Shown here piece after piece: positions 7,887-14,954 of a stretch of DNA of 27,281 nucleotides (positions are counted from its first letter, which is position 1; each line of letters begins with the position of its first letter). This stretch comes from DATMXS01 sp050260275 (GTDB lineage Bacteria > Acidobacteriota > Terriglobia > Bryobacterales > Bryobacteraceae). Made by a program: the position numbers and the translations under genes. Location: positions 1 to 27,281 of the forward strand of contig JBLNBX010000103.1 in the NCBI GenBank assembly GCA_050260275.1. Reading direction: 5' to 3'. A model generated the notes under the pieces. It was not told where the DNA came from, did not search any database, and worked only from the letters and a program-made list of their open reading frames with translations.

Positions 7887-8627
7887 ATGAGACTCAAAGC
7901 TCTATTCATCTGTGGGATAACCGCGTTCGCCGTCGCGGTGGCCGGCAGTCATGCCGCCGCGCAGACTGCCACGCAGACTAAGGATGATCCCGTGGTGGAG
8001 GGTTTCAAGCTCGTCGAGGTCGCGTCCATAGCGGACGCCATCGAACAGTTGTACGGAACCAGGAACTATATGGCGCACGACATGCGCCCGCTGTTCAAAA
8101 CGAAATTCGCCGGACGGGCAGTCACCGTACAGCTCACGAAATACGAAAACAAAGAGGGCAACGCGCAGATTTCGCCGATGATCGAGGCTCTGGACACGGC
8201 TCCCACCGGCTCAGTGTTCGTCGTAGCTGTTGAGGATGGCCTTGATTTCGGCGTCATCGGCGGCCTGATGGGAACCACACTGAAATACCGCGGCGTGGCT
8301 GGCGCCGTGATCGACGGCTCCGTCCGGGATGTGCCGCAACTGACTCGCATTCAGTTTCCTGTCTACAGCCGCGGCGTGTCGCCTGGAACAATAGTGGGCC
8401 ATTATCGGGCCGCTCGCGGCGTGCCGGTAACGTGCGCCGGAGTGAGAGTCAAGCCCGGCGACATCATCGCCGCCGACGAGGACGGCGTGGTTGTCATACC
8501 GCGCGAGCACGAAGCCGAGATCCTGAAGAAGTCCCAGGAACTGGACTACACGGAGCACTCCACGTACCCCTTCATCGAGCAGACGAAATCGCTGGCCGAA
8601 GCTATCGCGAAGTTTGGGCGGCTCTGA
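7887..8627 (+). CDS. RraA/HMG-aldolase-like protein with signal peptide
   Basis: This is a 246-residue member of the RraA-like fold (RraA, 4-hydroxy-4-methyl-2-oxoglutarate aldolase; often mislabelled dimethylmenaquinone methyltransferase). The family core is clear: GLMGTTLKYRGVAGAVIDGSVRD at about 126-148, with Arg147-Asp148 matching the Arg-Asp pair used for metal and substrate binding in the aldolases, then DEDGVVVIP (about 197-205). ATG 7887 follows AAGGAAGA and opens a Sec signal (MRLKALFICG, ITAFAVAVAG, cleavage near SHAAAQ). The open frame extends upstream but loses the ribosome site. Known RraA-fold enzymes act in the cytoplasm, so export is unusual. It may act on a sugar-derived keto acid or have another role; I cannot assign a substrate. 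Confidence 0.82.
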   Translation: MRLKALFICGITAFAVAVAGSHAAAQTATQTKDDPVVEGFKLVEVASIADAIEQLYGTRNYMAHDMRPLFKTKFAGRAVTVQLTKYENKEGNAQISPMIEALDTAPTGSVFVVAVEDGLDFGVIGGLMGTTLKYRGVAGAVIDGSVRDVPQLTRIQFPVYSRGVSPGTIVGHYRAARGVPVTCAGVRVKPGDIIAADEDGVVVIPREHEAEILKKSQELDYTEHSTYPFIEQTKSLAEAIAKFGRL

Positions 8628-8665
8628 GCGGTGGGCGCACGGTTTCGAGGCGGGCAGGACAAAGC

Positions 8666-8732
8666 GCCCCGGCGCTCGGGCGGGTGTCTTTTCCCGTGCG
8701 CCGGGGCTGTCAGGGTATCGGGGTCAGACCCT
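8666..8732. terminator. Terminator hairpins between RraA-like gene and TonB receptor
   Basis: GCCCCGGCGC (8666-8675) pairs perfectly with GCGCCGGGGC (8698-8707), with an inner CGGG/CCCG stem. Next to the end of the minus-strand receptor is a second small palindrome, GGGTC-a-GACCC (8721-8731). The two genes converge here. Confidence 0.6.
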
Positions 8733-8735
8733 AAC

Positions 8736-11700
8736 CTAGAACTGCAACTTCGCTCCTAGCTGGAGGTTACGCGGACCGTAGGTGCCGCTTATCTGGCCAA
8801 AAGAGGCGCTGGTAAAGCTCGTGTTGGGATTCGTCCACTGCGTGTGGTTGAACGTGTTGAACGTCTCCGCACGGAACTCGAACCGGACTCTCTCCGTGAA
8901 CGCGAACACCTTGAACAGCGCCATGTTCCAGTTGTTGCGGCCCGGGCCGACTATGGCGTCTCGTGAGGAGTTGCCCCACTCGAGGGGAGCCGGCCTCGCG
9001 AACGAAGACCTGCTGAACCACTCGAAGCGGGTCTTCGGGTAGGTGACAGCAGAGACTTGGTTCGCCCGGTTGTTCGTGGCGCCGCCCAGCCCGAGGTTGT
9101 CTTGGCCCAGGCCGACGGAAAGCGGACCGCCCGAAATGAAGCTCGCGATTCCGGAGAGTTCCCAACCGCCGAGGGCCAGCCTCAAAGCCCGGCTGCTGGA
9201 ATTCCGGAAGAACGGGAACTGGTAGATGAAGCTCGTTACACTCATGTGTCGCCGGTCAAAGCTGGCTGAACTGTGGTCCCAACGAGCATTGAGGGGGTTG
9301 TTGATGTTGGTGAACAGTTCGCCGTCTATGACGGAGAGGGCGTGCGACCAGGTGTAGGAGCTGTTGATCGTGAGGTTCTTCCACGCCAACACCCGCAAGC
9401 TCGCTTGCAGGGAGTTGTAGTTGGAGTTCGCCATCATCTCCATGGGCGCGATGGTTCCCCACCCCAGGTATGGCCGGTAGTGGTTGGCGTTGACGGGAGT
9501 CCCGCTATAGCCGCAGACGGTGCCGCAGATAGCCAGGCGGGTTTCCCTGTCGTTCGGATCAACATAGTTGATGTTGCGCCCCATCGATTGGTGGTAGTTA
9601 GCGTTGCCGACGTAGGACACCGTCAGCATCGCGTTTTCGCGCAACTGCCGCTGGATTCCGAAGCTCCACTGGACCGCAGTGGGATGCCGGTAATCGCGCG
9701 ACAGCGCAGTAAGATTGGCGACGCCGTAGGGAGTCTCAGCCGTCCGTCCGGTTGTCCATTCCGTTCTGGGATTGTCGAAGTACACGTTGGACACCGAAGA
9801 CGTGTATGCGTACGGGACCATGTTTTGGCCCATGTTGTACATTTCGTTGCCCGCCAGGCGCTCATAGAAGATGCCTGCGCCGGCCCGCAGAACGGTCCTC
9901 CCGCTTCCGGTCAGATCGTATGCAAACCCGACGCGCGGGGCGAAGGTGTTCCAACTGTTGTTCACAAGGCCCCTGGGAATCCCGTCCCGTCCAGCCATAC
10001 CGATGCCATTCATGTAGAACTTGAAGCCCTCGAGTGGCACGCCGGGAACCGTTTTGAATCCGGGACCGTTCGTGTCGAGCACTCCGCCGATGAAGATCGG
10101 CGCCTGAGCCGGGTCATACAGCTCGGGGTAGAAGTTCGAAGTTCTGTCCTTGGCGTCGTAGGCGTGGGGAAGGCCTTCCCATCGCAGACCCAGGTTGAGC
10201 GTCAGCCTGTTGGTGATGCGCCAGTCGTCCAGAGCGTAGAGGGCGATGGTGTGGTTGGAGATTCGCACGTAGTCCAGGCTGGCAGGCTCGCTATAGGAAC
10301 TGGCGATACCCAGCATGAAATCGGCAAAGCTGTTGCCCGTCTGGGTTCCGAAGTTGAACTGCCCGCCGGCGTTGGTCTGGTACTGCTGCCACTTGTGCGT
10401 AAACATGTACGACCCGCCGAACTTCATGTTGTGGCGGCCGCGCATCCAGGAGATGTCGTCTTTCCACTGCCAGCTCCGCCAGGTGTTGTACCACGGCCAC
10501 CAACCAGGGGTGTAACTGCCGCCGTACGGAGAGCCCATGGAGATGCCGGGCAGCTTGTTGTCCCTGTTTGCGTTGAAGAAGTTCTGCACTTTGTAATCAG
10601 CCGGCTTCTCCCAGACGCCGAAGTTCGTGATCGTGAGGTTATTGCCGTTGACGTTGAACGAGATCTCGTTCAGCAACGTGGGGCTGATCGTATGCGTAGC
10701 GTGGACTACGCCGGCCCAGGAGGGAACCGCCATGACTGACCCTGCGGTGTCGAATGTGCCGCCGGCCCACAGCGGGGGAATGTTCCTGTCCGTACCGTGG
10801 TCATAGATCAAAGAGCCAAACACGGACAGTTTCTCATTGAACTGGTGATCAATCCGGACGGCCTCCTCGCGATAGTTGGTAACTTGGTTCGCCGAGGCGT
10901 AGTACCTCCCGTCGGCAGCGTTGGGTCCCGGGAACAGGCCGGCCGCTAGCACCGACTTGGCAGCGGGGCTGAGCAGCCCGGACGGGATTATGTTGTTCGG
11001 GAAGTAGTTAGTCTCGGTAGCAGTGCTGGGTTGGAGCCCATACTGCGCAAGTTTCGCGATGAAATCCGGGTCCGTCGTGGCGGGAATCTTGATCCGCCCG
11101 CAGGTAGAGCCTACACAGGTTCCACCCGCGTCGACGGGCAGAAGGGAGCTGAAGTCGCCGGTCGTCAACACCCGGGGAACGGCGGTCGCGTTGATCGTGT
11201 TCCCGTTGATGCGCCTGCGCCACTCCATGTTGTAGAAGAAGAACGTCTTCTTCTCCTCGCCGATCGGCACCGGACCGCCCAGGTTGAACCCGAACATGTT
11301 GTACCGGAGTTGGGGCTTGGGCCGCCCATTCAGGTTTGCGAAAAAGGTGTTGGCGTCAAGAGCGTCGTTGCGGACATACTCCCAGAGTGCGCCGTGGAAC
11401 TCCTTCGTGCCGGACTTGGTGGCCATGAGGATCATGCCGCCGGAAGAGTTGCCGAGGTCGGCGCTGTAGTTGCTCGTCAACACCTTGAACTCCTGGATCG
11501 CATCCTGCGACGGCGAAACAAGCATGATGCCGCCGCTGCCACGGTCGTAAGCTTCTCCGCCGTTGATGATCCAGTTGTTGTGGTCGCTCCGCTGGCCGTT
11601 GTACGCAATATTCCGGCTCTGGGTCTGAGCCATTGGCGTATCGAAGTCCGGAATAGATGACGCGGCGCCCGGCACCAGCGCGGCCAACTGGACTACGTTC

Positions 11701-12173
11701 CGGCCGTTGGTGGCAAGCAGCGAAACCAGGTCGTCGGTAATCGTCTGGCTGATCTCGTTGCTGTCCGCCTGAACCTGGACGGCGTTGGCCTCGACAGTGA
11801 CGCTTTCTACGACCTCGCCGACCTGAAGCGTCGCGTCAGACCTGACCGTAGCTCCTACGTTCAGCGTGATGCCGGTCTGTCTGAACGTCTTGAAGCCCGC
11901 CGCCTCCACCTGGACGTCGTAACGTCCGATGGGGAGGTCGCGGGCAGAAAAGACGCCCGCCTCGTTGGATGCGGTATTGCGGACGAATCCGGTATCCACA
12001 TTCGTGATCGTGATCTGGGCACCGGGAATCGCAGCGCCCGACTGATCGGTCACCGATCCAACTATGGCGGCAGTCCCCTGTCCATACGCGGCGCTGCTCA
12101 ATAAAGCAACGCCGAGCATCAGCAGCACGGATACGCGCAGTATGCGATGTGCACTGAATAGCGCTTTCTCCAT
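8736..12173 (-). CDS. Oar-like TonB-dependent outer-membrane receptor 1
   Basis: This 1145-residue protein probably binds or imports an oligosaccharide through the outer membrane. ATG 12173 has a textbook site (GAAAGGAGAGAC) and starts a Sec signal of about 32 residues (MEKALFSAHRILRVSVLLML, ending AAYGQ); frame further upstream has no such support. A carboxypeptidase-regulatory/Cna-B-like domain follows (IVGSVTDQSGAAIPGAQITI to AAGFKTF, about 35-100), then a plug region (VVQLAALVPG; NYSADLGNSSGGMILMATKS) and a long beta-barrel rich in aromatic strands. It ends in LGAKLQF, with the C-terminal Phe typical of outer-membrane barrels. No SusD-like gene is nearby, as usual for Oar-type receptors. 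The malectin sensor gene lies upstream on the same strand, which suggests linked control. Confidence 0.92.
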   Translation of the reverse strand: MEKALFSAHRILRVSVLLMLGVALLSSAAYGQGTAAIVGSVTDQSGAAIPGAQITITNVDTGFVRNTASNEAGVFSARDLPIGRYDVQVEAAGFKTFRQTGITLNVGATVRSDATLQVGEVVESVTVEANAVQVQADSNEISQTITDDLVSLLATNGRNVVQLAALVPGAASSIPDFDTPMAQTQSRNIAYNGQRSDHNNWIINGGEAYDRGSGGIMLVSPSQDAIQEFKVLTSNYSADLGNSSGGMILMATKSGTKEFHGALWEYVRNDALDANTFFANLNGRPKPQLRYNMFGFNLGGPVPIGEEKKTFFFYNMEWRRRINGNTINATAVPRVLTTGDFSSLLPVDAGGTCVGSTCGRIKIPATTDPDFIAKLAQYGLQPSTATETNYFPNNIIPSGLLSPAAKSVLAAGLFPGPNAADGRYYASANQVTNYREEAVRIDHQFNEKLSVFGSLIYDHGTDRNIPPLWAGGTFDTAGSVMAVPSWAGVVHATHTISPTLLNEISFNVNGNNLTITNFGVWEKPADYKVQNFFNANRDNKLPGISMGSPYGGSYTPGWWPWYNTWRSWQWKDDISWMRGRHNMKFGGSYMFTHKWQQYQTNAGGQFNFGTQTGNSFADFMLGIASSYSEPASLDYVRISNHTIALYALDDWRITNRLTLNLGLRWEGLPHAYDAKDRTSNFYPELYDPAQAPIFIGGVLDTNGPGFKTVPGVPLEGFKFYMNGIGMAGRDGIPRGLVNNSWNTFAPRVGFAYDLTGSGRTVLRAGAGIFYERLAGNEMYNMGQNMVPYAYTSSVSNVYFDNPRTEWTTGRTAETPYGVANLTALSRDYRHPTAVQWSFGIQRQLRENAMLTVSYVGNANYHQSMGRNINYVDPNDRETRLAICGTVCGYSGTPVNANHYRPYLGWGTIAPMEMMANSNYNSLQASLRVLAWKNLTINSSYTWSHALSVIDGELFTNINNPLNARWDHSSASFDRRHMSVTSFIYQFPFFRNSSSRALRLALGGWELSGIASFISGGPLSVGLGQDNLGLGGATNNRANQVSAVTYPKTRFEWFSRSSFARPAPLEWGNSSRDAIVGPGRNNWNMALFKVFAFTERVRFEFRAETFNTFNHTQWTNPNTSFTSASFGQISGTYGPRNLQLGAKLQF

Positions 12174-12367
12174 GTCTCTCCTTTCGGAAGTGCTGTGTCC
12201 ATACCTAGTGAGGTCTGTACGCGCCTCCGGCCCTGCTCGAGAACAAACGCTGCGACAACTTCCTGTTGAACTGCAGTTAGCGTCCTCAACTTGCACGCAG
12301 AGCGTTTTGGCGCTCGCAAGACCCCGACTCCAGAGGATTTAATGCGTTCTAGATGATTTTGCTAGGT

Positions 12368-12387
12368 GTGTTACGGGGGTGTTACGG
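12368..12387. repeat. GTGTTACGG direct repeat, 11-nt spacing
   Basis: Two identical 9-mers lie one helical turn apart about 195-215 nt upstream of the receptor 1 start, and an inverted CGTAACAC lies at 12473-12480. The arrangement resembles an activator-binding site but no protein can be assigned. Confidence 0.4.
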
Positions 12388-12595
12388 TTCAGCCTCGATT
12401 TAGCGCCCATTAACGTCCGGTGGATGCACCGTGCCGCTACGCGAACAAACGGCGAATCACCCGTGTGTTGCACGTAACACAACTCTTTGGCCGGAGCTAT
12501 GTTAGTCGCCTTGGAGCTGCAGCCGGATCCGCCCCTCGCCACCGGTGATACACCGATATTCGCGCGTGCCCAGCCCTGTCTTTTCCGGCCTGGAT

Positions 12596-12612
12596 TGCGG
12601 CTGGCAGCCGCA
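12596..12612 (-). terminator. Palindromic hairpin after the malectin sensor gene
   Basis: TGCGGCTG and CAGCCGCA pair perfectly around a single G, 130 nt past the sensor stop on the minus strand. There is no T-run, so the terminator role is tentative. Confidence 0.35.
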
Positions 12613-12741
12613 GGTGGTCGGGCGGAAATTCAGGAGCCGGTATTTGCGGATTTGCAGCCGTGTCTACCGGTCTGGATGGTAGGGCGCCACTGCTGGGCGG
12701 AGATTCACGTTCCAAAGGCCCCCGCCGCGGAGGCAGGACAT

Positions 12742-14370
12742 CTACTTCGCTTCGTCGAGCACTTCTATGGCCCTGACTTCGGCGTAGTTCACCCGCGGCG
12801 AGAACGATAGCAGGAGCTTGCCCTGTCCATTCGGGCGCAGGCCGCGGAACTCGCGGACTACCGGCCGGAAGCTGCCCGAAGCGGCCTGGACTATGTCAAA
12901 GTTCTCCAGCAGCATAACGCCGTTACAGGTGACGTCGAAAACCCTGCAACCGACACCCCGGCAGCCCGCGGCGGGAATTAACGGGCTGAAAAAAGTCTCC
13001 AGGAAATGCAGTCTTACCGTGTAAGTGCCCGGCGGCACTGGCACTGCGTAGCTGAAATTACCATGCCGCTCGCCCGCATAGATGGGAGAAACCACCGGCC
13101 CCGTTTCGGGATTCCTGTATAGAGTGGTGCGCCCCTCGATGTAGTACCTGTCGCCGCTCCAGCGCGTGCCATCTGAATCAATGAAATCCGTCGCCTGGGC
13201 CCGAATCCTTATCGGCATCATCTTTCCGGGCGTGCCCGGCGTCAACTCAATCGCATTCACAAACGGCCGCTGCCCGCCCGAAAACTCGAGGTGGAGTTTT
13301 CCGTCCTCCGCAGGCGTGACATCCTTGAAAGCGCGGATGTCAACGGCGCTCCAACCGGCATCCGCGATGGGGTCGAAACCCGTCAGAAGCGGACGTCCGT
13401 TCATATTCACTTGAAAACTGCGGCGATTCTGGGCGCTCTCTCGTTCATCAGAGTCAGGCTGCCGGAGTGGATCGGCGAAATATAGCTTCAATTCATATGT
13501 TCCGGGGCTCAGCGGAATGTCATATCGGAACCACTGCGGGACCATGGGATCGTCCGACGCATTGGCCTCGCGCATGGTCTTGAAAATGCCCTCATCGGGA
13601 ACCGGCGGGAAGAAGTGCTTGGGGCCGGGCCGGGAGACGCCTCCCTCGTAGTAGCGATCGGCCTCCCATCGCCGTCCCCACACATCGACGTAAGGACTCC
13701 CAGTCCTGCCGGCGGCGATCCGGATTGCGTCGACATCTGGCACCACCGGAACGGGCCGCGAATCCGGTGGCGGAGTCGCGCCGCTTTCCGCCAATGGTGC
13801 GGTCGAGCCTACCGAGACCGGAGTGGGCTGCGAAACGGGAGTTCTCGATTCGGTCAGCAGGTAAGCCAGCCATATGATGACGACTCCGAACACCACGGCG
13901 ACACTGGCCGTGAACAGCAGTAGAACGCGGCGCTTGGTTCGGACCGGCGCTGGGGTTGCGGGCGATGCCGGCTCCGCAGGCGCACGCGGCTCGAAGACGG
14001 GCAGATACCTCCCCTTGGGGATCGTGATGACTATCGGCTCGTCCTTGCCCTCGGTGGCGAAGTAGTGCTCCAGTTTCATCCGCAGCAGCCTGGCCTGGGA
14101 ACGGACGATGTTGTCTTCGTTTGGGTTGTAGCCGGGCGGCCGGTCGTAGACGTTGATGCCGATCTGCTGTTCGGTTGCCGCCTCGGGCCTGTTCTCGAGC
14201 GCGCACGTGCACACATACTGGAGGAAGGCTCGAAGTCTTGGAGATTTCTCGAACGTGCTGCTGGCAGCTACGCGGCGCGCCAGTTCTTCTCTGAGTGCGG
14301 TGGCGCGGTCGGCGTTGCTGGGAGTTTCATTCGAGAGCGGCGTCCGCATTTCCCTACCCAACCAGGACAC
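12742..14370 (-). CDS. Membrane-bound winged-helix-like protein with two malectin domains (candidate carbohydrate sensor)
   Basis: This 542-residue protein has three parts. Residues about 22-125 form the winged-helix-like N-terminal domain often seen in Acidobacteriota regulators (FEKSPRLRAFLQYVC; EDNIVRSQARLLRMKLEHYF; IVITIPKGRYLPVF). Residues 148-172 are a single membrane segment after a basic stretch (RTKRR). After a Pro-rich linker come two malectin-like beta-sandwiches at about 216-377 and 386-537 (each with a W-x-(A/G)-DRYY motif, then PPGTY/SPGTY and L-x-F). The topology resembles CadC/ToxR: DNA binding inside, ligand binding outside. GTG 14370 has AGGAG 9 nt upstream; ATG 14349 is an alternative. 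It lies between receptor 1 and divergent GH9. Malectin domains bind di- or oligosaccharides in eukaryotes; sensing here is inferred. Confidence 0.82.
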   Translation of the reverse strand: MSWLGREMRTPLSNETPSNADRATALREELARRVAASSTFEKSPRLRAFLQYVCTCALENRPEAATEQQIGINVYDRPPGYNPNEDNIVRSQARLLRMKLEHYFATEGKDEPIVITIPKGRYLPVFEPRAPAEPASPATPAPVRTKRRVLLLFTASVAVVFGVVIIWLAYLLTESRTPVSQPTPVSVGSTAPLAESGATPPPDSRPVPVVPDVDAIRIAAGRTGSPYVDVWGRRWEADRYYEGGVSRPGPKHFFPPVPDEGIFKTMREANASDDPMVPQWFRYDIPLSPGTYELKLYFADPLRQPDSDERESAQNRRSFQVNMNGRPLLTGFDPIADAGWSAVDIRAFKDVTPAEDGKLHLEFSGGQRPFVNAIELTPGTPGKMMPIRIRAQATDFIDSDGTRWSGDRYYIEGRTTLYRNPETGPVVSPIYAGERHGNFSYAVPVPPGTYTVRLHFLETFFSPLIPAAGCRGVGCRVFDVTCNGVMLLENFDIVQAASGSFRPVVREFRGLRPNGQGKLLLSFSPRVNYAEVRAIEVLDEAK

Positions 14371-14954
14371 GTTGCCAGGCTCCTCACGTTAGCGGACAAC
14401 AAGATACCACATAACGCAGATTTCGAAAAGAGCAGATATCGCGTGACGTGTGAGGCCCAACCTCCACCGTGACACCACGGTGCCATCACGTACTGCCGCA
14501 CAACTCCGGATGCCGGCAGTCTGCTTTCTTCCCCTGCGATTGCGATCCAGCGCGTAAGTGCACGCGCTTTAAGCATTTACGCGCGAAGCCGGGCGCCTTG
14601 TCGATGCAGATCTGCCGCCCTCAACCAGACAGGCACGTCTTCCGCCGGGTACACCAAGGGGCGTTCGTGGGCCCTGGCTTTCATAGGCCGGGCATGTTCC
14701 AGCCGAAACACCACTGGTCGGTGGGAGCTGGCCTCCGCTTAGTCGGGCGGCGCCCCGGATGTGATGCGCATTAACGTCTTGACTAACGGTTAGTTTGAGA
14801 TGCCCCCGAGGCGCCTTACGTATGCGCAAATGCAACAAATTATTGGCCCTTACTGCATAGACCGTAACGAACCTAGCCTTGCCGTCACATTACGTGCTAC
14901 TTTATCCGCTGATCGCTTTGGTTGTTACATAGGAGACTCTCACCGTTAACTGAT
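14371..14954. promoter_or_regulatory. Divergent sensor/GH9 control region with three dyads
   Basis: No gene is supported in this gap. It holds CACCGTG-acac-CACGGTG (14465-14482, perfect), CGCGTAAGTGC paired with GCATTTACGCG around 11 nt (14551-14583, one G-U), and ACTAAC-g-GTTAGT (14782-14794, perfect), whose left edge overlaps TTGACT (14779-14784). AGGAGA at 14931-14936 is 18 nt from the GH9 ATG. Which promoter each dyad serves is unknown. Confidence 0.5.

Larger units (their letters stand above)
12174..12741. other. Regulatory gap upstream of TonB receptor 1, no gene seen
   Basis: The 568-nt gap between the malectin sensor and receptor 1 (both minus) holds no convincing coding frame. It contains two direct copies of GTGTTACGG (12368-12376 and 12379-12387, 11 nt apart), an inverted CGTAACAC (12473-12480) and a perfect hairpin TGCGGCTG-g-CAGCCGCA (12596-12612) that could end the sensor transcript. 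Confidence 0.45.

Noticed and set aside
9395..9408. GCAAGC-tc-GCTTGC, similar to the LacI operator
   Set aside because: The half-sites are 2 bp further apart than in the three promoter sites, and it lies deep in the receptor 1 coding region.
9273..10739. A 488-codon plus-strand frame inside TonB receptor 1
   Set aside because: It is antisense to the receptor barrel, has low-complexity composition and no ribosome site or domain.
12487..12810. A 107-codon plus-strand frame in the sensor-receptor gap
   Set aside because: It runs into the 3' end of the malectin gene in antisense and has no domain or ribosome site.
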